Positions 1 to 10,479 of a stretch of DNA of 64,000 nucleotides are shown here, piece by piece. The stretch comes from Piliocolobus tephrosceles. Taxonomy: Eukaryota; Chordata; Mammalia; Primates; Cercopithecidae. The number at the start of each line of letters is the position of its first letter. Position 1 is the first letter of the stretch. Made by a program: the position numbers and the translations under genes. The stretch lies in contig NC_045436.1 of NCBI RefSeq assembly GCF_002776525.5, forward strand, positions 100,129,696-100,193,695, in the 5' to 3' direction. The notes under the pieces were generated by a model, which saw nothing but the letters and a program-made list of their open reading frames with translations, did not search any database and had not been told where the DNA came from.

Positions 1-439
1 TGAGCATACCATTAACACCATGCTGAACAGAATGATCCCCAGCGGCTGGGTAGTTCTGTTCAAAATTCCAACTGCCAAGCCAAGAAAACCTACTGAACAT
101 CACTACATGAGAGGTACTATGCTGAGAACTTGGGACACATCTGTAAAACTGCTGGGTATAAATCCAGGTTCACAGTTTAACTGGGCACTCAGCATGTAGA
201 ATAGTCTCTGGCCCAATATATTGTTGTTGAATGAATGAGTGAATGAGTGAGTGAGTGAATGAATGAATGAATGCAGGCATTTACCACATAGCATACTCTG
301 GATCACAATGGATAAATTATAGGGTAATATGCAGGCATTTAGGAGAGACCCAAACCGCAAAACATTTTTATCTGCTCCTCTTCATAGGCAAACATTTTAA
401 ACTGTTGTCTTTATTTCTTTCTCTCTTGCTCACTCTTCA
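1..439. other. Unassigned DNA with a short TGAA/TGAG repeat
   Basis: No gene or exon is seen. The stretch just before the tetranucleotide run at 229-274 looks faintly like the 3' end of an L2/MIR element, but the match is too weak to call. Confidence 0.5.
229..274. repeat. (TGAA/TGAG)n microsatellite
   Basis: About eleven 4-bp units, TGAA mixed with TGAG, read directly. Runs of this kind commonly grow from the TTGTTGAATGAATG tail of L2/MIR elements, and TTGTTGTTGAATGAATG precedes it here. Confidence 0.85.
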
Positions 440-1235
440 AACAACTTGTAGTGTTTTCACCTCATCACTTCATAAAAAAGGGCATTTGTCAGGGTAACTA
501 ATGACCTCCTGTTACAAAATTTAACAGGTAATTTTCTGCCTGTATCTTACACACATTTTCAGATGTATATGACATAGTAAGCCACTCATTCTCTTTTGAA
601 ATGTCTTCTTTTCTATGAAACCACAGTCTCAGATTTTCTCCTACTTCAGAAGACACTTTATGTCCAATAAGAACACTTGCTGGTTCTTCCTTCCCTCTCC
701 AACCTCTAAATACTGGTTTTTCTCAGGGTTTAGCCTTAGACGTGCTTATTTTTCTCCTTCTTCTCTTTTCCCCTCCTCCTCCTCGTCCTTCTTCTCTCTC
801 ATACCTCCCCACTGCCCAACATCTTTCCTCCTCCATCCTTGCTCATATATATTTCCTTCCTAGGTAATCTCATCTAATGCTATGGCCTTAAATACCACTT
901 TTACTCTGAATCTTAAATTTTTCAATTGCCAAGAACATTCTCCCTTTAACATTTTTAATTGCTAGCATTTTCTCATCCTTTTAGTCCTTCAGATCTCAGG
1001 TTATATTGTAACGTCCTTATTGGCTGTTACAGGCAGCACTGATCACAGTCACTGAATATTCCCTTTATTTGGTTTACTCACTCTGTTACTCGATTCTATC
1101 ACTAGCCTATAAGTTCTCCAAAGTAGAAGCCATTCCAAACTTCATCACTCTATTCTCAGCCTCTATCATAGACCTGACACTTAGTAGACCTTCAGTCAAT
1201 ATTTGTCTAAAGAATGATTGATATCTAACCAGACC
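440..1235 (+). mobile_element. L2 LINE, 3' half (ORF2 end and 3' UTR)
   Basis: The order follows the L2 consensus. AACTAATGACCTCCTGTT near 500 matches the 'CACCAATGACCTCC' stretch of L2 ORF2. At 866-895 the 'CTCATCTAATGCTATGGCCTTAAATACCA' stretch fits the region just before the end of the coding part. The tail 'CTGACACTTAGTAGACCTTCAGTCAATATTTGTC' at about 1173-1206 is the L2 3' end. All frames are broken. L2 is a mammal-wide, long-dead LINE. A CT-rich patch at 750-800 is local low complexity inside it. Confidence 0.78.
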
Positions 1236-2023
1236 TCAGTTGTATTCCACAGAGGTATCTATAGGAAGAAGCTAATGTAAGCCTGGAAGAAAACTAAGAA
1301 TATCTAGTTGTCCCACGGAGGGTGGAAAAATAAAGAAAAGACTGTTCTATTACAGGTAGAAGATGCAACACGTGCAAAGGCTATAGGCACAGTGTTTACA
1401 GAGACAGGGGTATATACAGGGATACTGTGGTTGGGTTGGCAGGGGTCTCTTTTTAAACTAGTTGGTACATTATTTCAGTGTTTTAGCTTACATTCAGTTT
1501 AAAATCTTTTCATGGACACACATCTGATTGTTTATTACTTCTTATAATTACATGGTTGCTTATTCTTAATTTCCAGTTGATGCTTCATCAGTAGTGTCTC
1601 ACAATTCAGGTTTTAGGCCCTTCTATAAAGTACTTCATCATCTGTAAACAAACCTTTGAGGATATGTTGCTTTAAGGGGTCTTGTGATCACATTACAAAA
1701 GGAAGAAATCTTTACAAATGCAAAACAAAATTATCCTTTAAATGAGTGGATACTATTCCCAGATACTAATTTAATTAGACATTGTAATTAATAAAATGGA
1801 ACGCTTCTATGTGGAAGAATAATAGATATCTATATTTTTTCATCCTTTCAGCAAAAGGATAGAGAGAAACACGAGAGGAAAAATGAGGGAGACTGAAACG
1901 AGATGTGAGACACTGAAAGCCATATTACAGATAAGGCTTTATATTTTTGTAATAGCAGTCAGTAGCTATTAAATAATTTGAAGATTTTCAAATGCATTTT
2001 TAAAATAATTATTGATTTGACTA
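1236..2023. other. Unassigned AT-rich DNA
   Basis: No gene, Alu, L1 or LTR is recognised. Short open frames lack any supporting feature. Confidence 0.45.
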
Positions 2024-2832
2024 CTGTATTAATTTTCTAGGGCTGCCATGACAAAATACCATGGACTGAGTGGCTTAGACAACAGAAATTCATGATCTCA
2101 CAGTTCTGGAGCCCAAAAGTCTGAAATCAGGGTCTCAGCAGAGTTGATTCCTTCTGAGGGCTGAGGGAAATGTATTTGTCTGTTCTCACATTGCTGTACA
2201 TAACTACTTCAGACTGGGTAATTTATAAAGAAAAGAGGTTTAATTGGCTCACGGTCTCACAGGCTGTATGGGAAGCATGACTGGGGAGGCCTCAAGAAGC
2301 TTACAATCATGGCGGAAGGCTAAAGAGAAGCTGGTGCATCTCACATGGCAAGAGCAGGAGGAAGAGAGAGCAGGGGCGGGTGCTACACACTGTTAAACAG
2401 CCAGATCTTCTGAAAACTCACTCACTACCATGAGAACAGCAAGGGGGAAATACACCCCCATGATCCAATCACCTCCCACCTGCCCCTCCTCCAACACTGG
2501 GGATTACAATTCAACATAAGATTTGGGCAGGGACAGAAATCTAAACCATATCAGGAAGCATCTATTCCAGTCCTCTCTCCTTGCCTTGTAGATGGCTCTT
2601 CTCCCTAGGTGTCTTCATATCTTTTTCCCTCTACATTTTCTCTGTATCCAATTTTCTCTTCTTATAAAGACATCAATCATATTGAATTGGAGCCTATGTT
2701 AATAATATCATTTTAACTTGATTACTTCTATAAAGACCCTATCTCCAAATAAGGTTATATTCTGAGGTACTGGAATTTAGGACTTCAACATATAGGAGAG
2801 CGAATTTGAGGAGACAAAATCAGCCCATATCA
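2024..2832 (-). mobile_element. MLT1-type MaLR LTR, split by a younger LTR
   Basis: Reading the plus strand, the left part (2024-2170) begins CTGTATTAATTTTCTAGGGC and carries the 'GTGGCTTAGACAACAGAAATTCATG' stretch; the right part (2554-2832) contains AAGACCCTATCTCCAAATAA and ends in CAGCCCATATCA. This is the reverse complement of an MLT1A/B-like LTR of the ERVL-MaLR class. The two parts are continuous in the consensus and are separated only by the LTR at 2171-2553. It is non-coding. Confidence 0.8.
2171..2553 (-). mobile_element. MST-like MaLR solo LTR nested in MLT1
   Basis: The 383-bp element runs TG...CA on the plus strand. Its left end has 'GACTGGGTAATTTATAAAG' and 'GAGGTTTAATTGGCTCACGG' and its right end 'GGACAGAAATCTAAACCATATCA', which is a reversed MST/THE1-type LTR. 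GGAAA on the left (2166-2170) and GGAAG on the right (2554-2558) look like a decayed 5-bp target duplication. There is no internal region, so it is a solo LTR. Subfamily is uncertain (MSTB to MSTD). Confidence 0.8.
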
Positions 2833-2969
2833 ACTACCATGTGGAGAATGGATTGTGGGGGAAGAGTTAGTTGGAGGCAAAAATATTCCTTAGGAAACCA
2901 GTAAGCAAAACAGATGAGAAATGCTGTGTGTAAACCCTGGATCTTGGACATGGAAATATAAGAATACGG
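2833..2969. other. Short unassigned spacer
   Basis: Spacer between the MLT1 remnant and the AluJ; nothing recognised. Confidence 0.4.
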
Positions 2970-3187
2970 TCTGGGCAACATAGTGAGACTCTGTCTCTAC
3001 AAAAATAAAATTTAAAGATTAGCAGAGCATGGTGATGCACACTTATAATCCCAGCTATTCTCAGGAGGCTGACGCGAGCCTTTGAGCTTGAGCCCAGGGG
3101 TTTGAGGCTGCAGTGAGCTATGACCATGCCAGTGCACTCCAATTTGACTGACAGAGTGAGAGACCCTGTCTCAAAAAGAAAAAAAAG
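2970..3187 (+). mobile_element. AluJ-like SINE, 5' truncated
   Basis: It begins at CTGGGCAACATAGTGAGAC, about 90 bp into the Alu consensus, runs through the right monomer ('GAGGCTGCAGTGAGCTATGA') and ends in an A-rich tail. The GCAACATAGTGAGAC and GAGGCTGCAGTGAGCTATGA readings are AluJ-type. Most CpGs have decayed. A reverse open frame across it has no coding support. Confidence 0.9.
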
Positions 3188-3524
3188 TATTTCTATAGGT
3201 CTCCAGCACAGATAACTCTGTGGATATTGGCACCATTCACACTATGAGGAATACAGAAGGATTTGAAGATGATACTTTTTTTTGGATATGTTGAATTTTA
3301 GGTGCCTAGAAAACAGCCATGCAAAGATGACCAAGAAAATTAGGTCAGCATATGAGCTGGAAATCACTGAGTTACAACTTAAATTATTTCCTGCCTTTTT
3401 TCTTCCCTACGATAAGCATTTAGGTCATAATTAGTTTGTTGAGTGTTTTTTAGTGGCATCTCACAAGTTGTGATATTCAGCAAATTTATACAGAATATCT
3501 ACTATGTGCCAGGCACTATCTGAC

Positions 3525-3566
3525 CCCTTTTTGAGAAGTATCTGCTCATGTCCTTTGCCCACTGTA
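3525..3566 (-). mobile_element. Inverted 5' segment of the adjacent L1
   Basis: TTGAGAAGTATCTGCTCATG followed by TCCTTTGCCCACTG is L1 ORF2 sequence read on the minus strand. The L1 directly to the right is on the plus strand. In the L1 consensus this stretch lies a short way upstream of where the plus-strand part begins, the pattern left by twin priming. Confidence 0.7.
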
Positions 3567-4215
3567 AGTAGGGAACAGCTATACACTGCTGGTGGGGGTG
3601 TAAATTAGCTCAGCATTGTGGATAACGGTTTGGCAATTTCTGAAAGAAGTTAAAACAGAATGACTACACAACCCAGCAATCCGATCGTTGAGTATATATC
3701 CAAGGGTATATAAATGCTTCTACCATAAAGACACATGCATGTGTATGTTCATTGCAGCACTGTTCACCATAGCAAACATATGAAATCAACCTGAATGCCT
3801 ATCAACCATAGACTGAATAAAGAATGTGTGGTATATTTACACCATGGAATACTATGCAGACATAAAAGAGAACAAGAGCATATCATTTGTAGAAATAGGG
3901 GTGGAGTTGTAGGCCATGATCCTAAGCAAACTAACACAGGAACAGAAAACCAAATATTGCACATTCTCACTTATAAGTGGGAGCTAAACATCAAGTACAC
4001 ATGGACACGAAGAAGGGGAAAAACAAGACACAGGGATCTACTTAAGGATGGAGGATGGGAGAAAGGTGAGGATTGAAAAAATACCTGTTGGATACTATGC
4101 TTATTACCCGCATGATGAATTAATCTGTACACCAAACCCGCACAGCATGCCATTTACTTGTATAACAAACTGCACCTATATTCCTGAACCTAAAATAAAA
4201 GTTGAAAAAAAACCC
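3567..4215 (+). mobile_element. L1 3' end (older primate L1PB/L1MA age)
   Basis: It starts in distal ORF2 ('ACACTGCTGGTGGGGGTGTAA'), passes the conserved 'TTCATTGCAGCACTGTTCACCATAGC' region and ends with a 3' UTR and A-rich tail ('CCTAAAATAAAAGTTGAAAAAAAA'). All frames are interrupted. It codes for nothing intact. Confidence 0.85.
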
Positions 4216-5329
4216 CAAGCATTGCTTGTTAATGGTATAATTTACTTGGTGGTAAGTATTCTAGTGTTTACTGTAATTTTTAAAAAATTTTGCTGCTTTG
4301 TTGAAAATTGTCATAATAAAAAGTGAAAAAATAATACTTTGTTATAGTATTCTGACTTTGTAGAAAATAAAGATTAAAAGTATAAGAATTTATTCATGTG
4401 TATAGGGACTTTCGGGCTCTAGTTTTCTCCCCATGGGAAATATGTCTCTATAACTGAAAAAGATGGCTCGCTGGGATATTCACAGCTTTCTGAATTATTC
4501 TTAACGGTTGTCTTATACTCTTCGTTCTGATTCTGTTAATTGAATCATCATCTGATTTGCGTTTAATTCCTAAAGAATAGGAGGTTCCTATTATTAAAAC
4601 GTTCCTATTATAAAAATTTTCCCAGTTTAGCTATGTCAACTATTAGAAAAAAAAAAAAAACCTTTACACATTCAGGAATATTGAGAATATGTTTCTTCAT
4701 GCTTAGTAATTCCTTATCAATTAAAATATATTTTTCACAATCTTGGAGACATGTTTTAGAGTACATATAACTTTCTCCAAAAACAAAACTTGAAAGCAAA
4801 TTGCTAATTTTAAATATGTTCTCTCAAATTCTGGATGGAGCTATTCAGATTATGCAAAAACAATGGGCGTCCCGATTACTTTCTTTATTACAATTATTAC
4901 AATGCTCAACTGCAGTTAAACTGAATTAAATTGTTTTTGAATCGTTTTTTAATGGAAAAGCCACAGGGTGGCCATGCAATTCCATTGCAAAATTATAGCT
5001 CTTTCCCTTTAGCAGAATTTAAGGATATAATGTACAACATATTCCTTCCTGAGCACTGGAAATGAGGACACACCTGAGTAACAGGCAGAGTGCTTTTAAC
5101 TGAAGAAAAATACTAATCCCTGTCAGAATCCATGTTTGTGCTTTCTAAGTTTTCTTGGCCCTGTGTTCATGGTCTATAATGTAGATGAGTGCAAATTTCA
5201 AGTAAAGGTATAAACAAATAAATTAAGTATACAAACAAATCAAATAAGAGTTACAGAAAATAAGAAATGAATCTGCAAGAGACAAGCAGGCGAAATGTCA
5301 TCAGAGGACTTAAGATGTCACAATAGAGA
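4216..5329. other. Unassigned AT-rich DNA
   Basis: No gene or clear repeat family is seen. An A14 run lies near 4648. Short frames such as one at 4608-4799 (minus) have no supporting features. Confidence 0.45.
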
Positions 5330-5500
5330 AAAAGAGCCCTGCTCTCAGGGTCAGGACACTAAAATTCTCCAGTTTTAGTAACTCAAAAGCCCTTGGACAA
5401 ATGTCTTCATATTCCTGAGCCTCCTTAACTAATCATAAACTAAAATGGAGAAAGTTCATTATGAGGAATAAATGAGCTAAACAGAACCACTTGACAAATT
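5330..5500 (+). mobile_element. MIR SINE
   Basis: The order 'GAGCCCTGCTCTCAGGGTCA', 'CCCTTGGACAAATGTCTTCA', 'AAAATGGAGAAAGTTCATTATGAGG' and 'AATAAATGAGCTAAACAG' follows the MIR consensus, including the 'CTCATCTGTAAAATGGGGATAATA ... ATTAAATGAG' core. It is a tRNA-derived, mammal-wide fossil SINE, diverged. Confidence 0.7.
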
Positions 5501-5902
5501 GAATGACACCGTGTAACTAACAATTCTTCTATATTTGAAGGCTTTTTCTTTGCCTCAACATGCCTTAAAATGTGTATTCTGCCTGTGTAGAAGAGATTCT
5601 GACTGTGACAGTGTTCCAGTTTGGGCTGCGATGTGCTTCATGCGCATCCCATACACTAACAAAAGTACTAGTTACTAAAGAAGTATGATTTCAGAAGTGC
5701 TGCAAGGCCCTCTTTACCCTTGAAATGACTCTAAAATCAAATCATTCTTCCATTAATTAAAGTTTCTACAATTAATATTATTCATTTTGGTTATGACATT
5801 ATCTCCAAAAGATAAAACCATGCATTTCCTTTCTTCTTTTTCTTCCTTTCCCTTTCTGAGCAATTCTGTCCTCAAGCTGCTGGGTGTGACAGAACAAGTA
5901 AG
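5501..5902. other. Unassigned DNA
   Basis: About 400 bp without a recognised element. A C/T-rich patch ('CCTTTCTTCTTTTTCTTCC') lies near 5826-5860. Confidence 0.4.
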
Positions 5903-6519
5903 TATTAGTTTTCTATTGCTGCCATAACAAATTACTACAAATCTAGGTGCCCACATACGTGGACAGAGCAGACTGGGTGTCAGAGTCCAAGTGGAATGAA
6001 GAGGAGGGCCACACAGAAGGGGGACATGACATTGAGTATCAAAGCCTAAGAAACTTAAAATGACACAAATGTATTATCTGAGATTTCTGGAATTTAGAAT
6101 TCCAAAATGGCACTTGCTGACCTAAAATCAAGGTGTCAGCAAGGTTGCATTACTTTCTGCAGTCTCTAAAGGAAAATCTATTTCTTCACCTTTTCCTGCT
6201 TCTAGAGGCTCCCTGCATGTCTTGATTCATGGCTTCCTTCCGTCTTCAAACACAGAAACATTGGGCCAAGTCTTTCTCAAGCTGCCATCTGTTTAATTCT
6301 CCTTATTTTGCCTCCCTTTGCCACTGATAAGGATCTTGTCATTAGATTGGACCTGCCAGAATAATCTAGAATAATTTCTCCATATCAAGATTTCCTGATT
6401 AGCAGCTTTAATTGTATGTGCAGCCTTAATTCCCCTGTGCCATATTCCCTAACACATTAAACACTTGCAAGGAAAAGGATGTGGACATCTTTGGAAAACC
6501 ATTATTCTGCCTACCACAG
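5903..6519 (-). mobile_element. MLT1C/D-like MaLR LTR with a 105-bp insert
   Basis: The plus strand begins TATTAGTTTTCTATTGCTGC and ends ATTATTCTGCCTACCACAG, the reverse of an LTR beginning CTGTGGTAGGCAGAATAAT. The middle holds 'CTAAAATCAAGGTGTCAGCAAGG' and 'GGATGTGGACATCTTTGG'. At 5946-6050 it is interrupted by sequence foreign to MLT1. It directly abuts the tandem array on its right. Non-coding. Confidence 0.78.
5946..6050. repeat. 105-bp copy of two tandem-array units inside MLT1
   Basis: The segment from GGTGCCCACATACGTGGACA to AGTATCAAAGCCTAAG matches 7091-7194 along its full length, with about 80% of positions the same by eye. The MLT1 sequence resumes directly after it at AAACTTAAAATGACAC. 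It therefore looks like a duplicated piece of the array at 6520-7415 placed within the LTR. Confidence 0.75.
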
Positions 6520-7415
6520 TAGATCATTGTTCTGGCAGTGTGTGGGGCCACAGTGGCTTGGAGCAGTGTGTTACTGCCTCAGCAGGAGCAATATAGTGGT
6601 CCTATGGACCAGCAGCATATGGAGTATTAGATCCCAAGCAGAGTAAGGCAGTGTCCCATAGGAACACTGACCATGCAGTGTGTCAAGTCCAAAGTATAGT
6701 GAAGAGAGCATTCATGTGTGGGAGCAGCCTGGCCTGGGGTCTTAGAACTCAAGCAGTGTGCAAAAGAGAATCCACACCTAGGGCCAGCCTGACTTAGGAT
6801 GTTGGAGCCTAAGTGGGGTAAGAAGGCTTTTCATGCAGGGGAGTGTTTCAGTATTGGGTAACAGAAACCAAGGAAAGTATGCACACTTGCAGAGAGAGGG
6901 AGCTTGGCACAAAGATTCAAAGCTCAAACTGATTGAAGAAGCAGCTATACATGGGGTGTCCCAATGCAGAATGTCAGAGCCATAGAAAGAAGTCTCCTCT
7001 AGGAGGACAGGCCGGGACTGTCACAGCTGTGCATGTCGAAGACAGCATCCACATGGTGAGGTGGCTTGCCATGGAGACTGGAGCATGCATGGTACCCACA
7101 TACATGAACAGAAGAGACTGGCCATCACAGCCGAAGCAGAATGAAGAGGAAGTCCATGCAGAGGGGGATGTGACATTGAATATCAAAGCCTAAGGAGAAT
7201 GAAGAGGCTATCCCCACAGGACAAATGGGATAGAGAAGGGAAAGTCAAACACACAGTGACAAACTTCCAAAAAGGTGAGTAGGGTGTCCATGTGCATTGG
7301 CATGGAGTGGTGGACCCCTAAAGGAGTAGAAAGAACATTTATGCAGAAAAGCATCTTAGTACATGGAGACAACAGGGTAGAAGGGCATCCACATGGGACA
7401 GATGGTAGCAACAAA
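6520..7415. repeat. Diverged tandem array, period about 53-61 bp
   Basis: Units share a pattern of 'GTGTCAGAGCC-AAG-AGA-TGAAGAGG-ATCCA-GCAGGGG-GCAGCCTGG'. Clear unit starts lie at about 6678, 6738, 6799, 6857, 6914, 6969 and 7022, giving spacings of 60, 61, 58, 57, 55 and 53 bp; weaker units extend on both sides, so about 14 copies in all. Units are strongly diverged from each other, so the array is old. I cannot name it. It could be a minisatellite or repeats from inside an endogenous retrovirus. Frames of 86 aa (+, 6933-7193), 70 aa (-, 6974-7186) and 68 aa (-, 7208-7414) inside it look incidental. Confidence 0.7.
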
Positions 7416-7534
7416 TGTGAGAAGTTGGTTACATATAAAGGAATTCACTAATGAGAACAAAGTTTCTCACTGTTAAAGAAGTGAATTAATAAATAAAGAA
7501 GGGGAGAAAACTAGAATGAACCATGTGGTATTAT

Positions 7535-7575
7535 AAATAGATGACAGATAGAAAGTAGATAGATAGCAGATAGAT

Positions 7576-7628
<53 letters not shown>

Positions 7629-7660
7629 TAGATTGATAGACTATATGGAGATAGATAGAA
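7535..7660. repeat. (GATA)n microsatellite
   Basis: Uninterrupted GATA units run from about 7576 to 7628 (about 13 copies), with imperfect GATA units on both sides. Such a run is likely to vary in length between individuals. Confidence 0.95.
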
Positions 7661-8327
7661 ATTTAAATATAAATAAGAGTATTATAAGCACACTTATATT
7701 CCTTAGTGCTGTCCACTGAGAGAGGCTGGATGCTGTAACATTTCAATAATAACCAGCACACCTAGTTCTCAGATCATGCCTTCTAAATATTTTCCTAATA
7801 AGTAAAAGGAACCAGAACTTTTCGGGAAAAAAAATGGTTAATTCTAGGTTTGGGGAAGCAAACTTCAGCAAGATGAGTCTAGAACATTTTGTTGTTCCAG
7901 AAATGAAATGCTCAAAGAATAATGAGAACGTGTCAAAAAAAAAAAAAAAAAAAAAAAAAAAAAGCCAAGAAGCATGAACAGGCTCCTACTGGCCAAATTG
8001 GGAATAATTTAAGCATCAAAAGAAATCATAATAATGGATTATTACAACTCATTAAATAAAATAGGAAGTATTGAGGGCTTATGGATATAAATAAATATAT
8101 GAATAAATTCAAAGCTGTTGTTGAGATATTTATATAGCTCAAAGTACCTCTCCACACAAAATATACTTTGCAAAAAGGTAAAGGTAACTTTATAGCATAG
8201 AAATTTAGTGATAACACAGCCTTTCTCAGTAAGTATATAATTTCTAAGCCAAAGTACACAGATTTGGGTATTTTCTTAATTCTCCCAGCAATGACACAGT
8301 CTAAATGCATTAGAAATTAGTGAATTT
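7661..8327. other. Unassigned DNA with an A29 run
   Basis: The A29 run is at 7935-7963. No retroposed body is recognised upstream of it and no target duplication flanks it. The rest is AT-rich and unassigned. Confidence 0.45.
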
Positions 8328-8618
8328 GGCCGGGTGCGGTGGCTCACGCCTGTAATCCTAGAACTGTGGGGGGCCTAGGTGGGGGGCATCACGAAGTCAA
8401 GAGATCGAGACCAACTGGTCAACATGGTGAAACTCGTCTCTACTAAAAATACAAAAATTAGCTGAGCGTGGTGGCGCATGCCTGTAGTCCCAGGTACTCT
8501 GGAGGCTGAGGCAGGAGAATCGCTTGAACCAGGGAGGCAGAGGTTGCAGTGAGCTGAGATCATGCCATTGCACTCCAGCCTGGCAACAGAGCAAGACTCT
8601 GTCTTAAAAAAAAAAAAA
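8328..8618 (+). mobile_element. AluS (Sc-like) SINE
   Basis: Full length, from GGCCGGGTGCGGTGGCTCAC to an A12 tail. 'CATCACGAAGTCAAGAGATCG' fits the Sc/Y-type left arm. GAATTT before the element (8322-8327) and GAATTT after the tail mark a short target duplication. It has private damage in the left arm ('GGGGGGCCTAGGTGGGGGG'). Confidence 0.93.
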
Positions 8619-8659
8619 GGGAATTTATTACATACAAGTAAGTGCCTCATTGGCAAGGC

Positions 8660-8880
8660 TAAGCAAAATGCAGTCTATAGACCAAGTCCAGCCTGGTATC
8701 TCTTTTTGTATATATCATAAGCTAAGTATGACTTTATACATTTTAAATCATTGGAAAAATTAAAAGAAGAGGAATATTTTGTGACACGTAAAAATTACAT
8801 GAAATTCAAATTTCAGTGTCCATAAATATTTACAGAAATACAGCCAGCACCATTTGCTTACATATTAGCTCTGTCCTTTT
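8660..8880. mobile_element. hAT-type MER transposon remnant (family uncertain)
   Basis: 'GCAGTCTATAGACCAAGTCC', 'TTTTGTGACACGTAAAAATT' and 'AATTCAAATTTCAGTGTCC' followed by CATAAATA resemble the common primate MER element whose consensus has 'CCAAATCCAGCCTGCTGCCTG' and 'ACATGAAATTCAAATTTCAG'. A related copy is at 42348-42565. Diverged and non-coding. Confidence 0.5.
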
Positions 8881-9045
8881 TGTGTGTGTGTTACAGTGGC
8901 CTAAGGTATGTAATATCCTCTCATTTACAGAAAAAGTTTGTTAAGCACAACCCCAGAGTATTAGGGCTTAATTTTCTTATAGAACTCTTGGTTGTGAGAA
9001 AGAAATCACAGTGAGCATCATCAGTAATGAGACAAATTAAAATTA

Positions 9046-10455
9046 TCAGACAACTCATTTTTGACAAAGGTGCCAAGAACATACTTTGGGGAAAGACAGT
9101 GTCTTTAATAAATTGTGCTGGGAAAACTGGATATTTATATGCAGAAGAACGAAACTGGATCCCCACATCTTTCACCATATACAAAAATAAAATTGATTAA
9201 AGACTTAAATTAAGACCTGAAACTATGAAACTACTAAAAGAAAACACTGGGGAAATGCTACAGGGCAAATATATTTTGAGTAAGACCTCAAAATCATAGG
9301 CAATACATTAAGCTAAAAAGCTTCTTCACAGCAAGGGAAAGAATTAACAAAGTGAAGACCTGCCAAATGGGAGAAAATATTTTCAAGCTGTCCATCTGAC
9401 ATGAGATTAATACCCAGAATATATAAAGCACTGAAACAACTCATACCAAAAAACAAAAACAAATAATCTTATTTAAAAATGGTCAAAAGATCTGAATAGA
9501 CATTTCTTAAAAGAAGACAGGTATAAGAAAAAATGCTTATAATCACTAATCATTAGGCAAATGCAAATCAAAACCACAAAGAGATAATATCTTATCCCAG
9601 TTAGAATGGCTATTATCAAAAAGACAAAAACAATAACAAATGCTAGCAAATGCAGAGAAAGGAGAATACTTGTACACTGTTTGTGGGAATGTAAAGTAGT
9701 TCACTCGTTATGTAAAACAGTATGGAGGTTCCTCATAAAAGCAAAAATAGAGCTACCACATTATCTAGCAATCCCACTACTGGGTATATATCCAAAAGAA
9801 AGTAAATCAGTACATTGAAAAGATATCTACAATCCCATGTTTCTATTGCGGCACTATTCACAATAGCTAAGATGTCGAATCAACCTCAGCATCCATCAAA
9901 GGATGAATGGATAAAGAAAATGTGAAAACACACACACACACACGCACATAATAGAACACTATTCAGCCATAAAAAATAATAGAATCCTGACAGTTACAGC
10001 AATGTAGTCAGAACTGGAGGTCCTTACATTAAGTGACACAAGCCAGGAACAGAAAGACAAATATTTCATGTTCTCACTCATGTGTTGGAGCTAAAACAGT
10101 GGATCTCATGCAAGTAGAAAGTACAATAACGGTTGTCAAAGGCTGGGAAGGGAAGGGGAGAAGAAGGAATAAAGAGAAGTTGGTTTAGGGGTATAAAATA
10201 TAGTTAGAAGGAACAAGTTCTGGTATTTGATAGTACAGTAGGGAAATTATAGTTAACAGTAATTTTTCATATATTTCAAAATAGCTAGAAGAGAATTATA
10301 ATATCCCCAGCACAAAGAAAAGACAAATGTTTGAGATGATGGATATCCCCATTACCCTGATTTGATCAATACATATTTTATGCAGGTCTCAAAATAACAC
10401 AATATACTCCCAAAATATGTATAACTATTACATGCCAATAACAAGAAAAAGTAAA
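9046..10455 (+). mobile_element. L1M (L1MA/MB-age) 3' portion
   Basis: It begins in ORF2 at 'CAACTCATTTTTGACAAAGG', passes 'TTGCGGCACTATTCACAATA' near 9847, and ends in a long L1MA/MB-type 3' UTR ('GGTATTTGATAGTACAGTAG', 'CCCTGATTTGATCAATACAT'). A short CA repeat lies at about 9929-9945. ORF2 is broken many times; the longest plus-strand frame left is about 70 codons at 9606-9818. Confidence 0.88.
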
Positions 10456-10479
10456 ATTATGTCCCACCTATTAGAATGC

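Noticed and set aside
5330..5500. tRNA-like sequence
   Set aside because: Similarity to tRNA is that of the MIR SINE head; there is no cloverleaf or anticodon stem that would support a tRNA gene here or in the other MIRs.
6520..7415. Regularly spaced repeats as a possible CRISPR array
   Set aside because: Repeats are contiguous with no unique spacers, too diverged, and the DNA is primate.
7935..7963. A29 run as the tail of a processed pseudogene
   Set aside because: No recognisable gene body lies upstream and there is no flanking target duplication.
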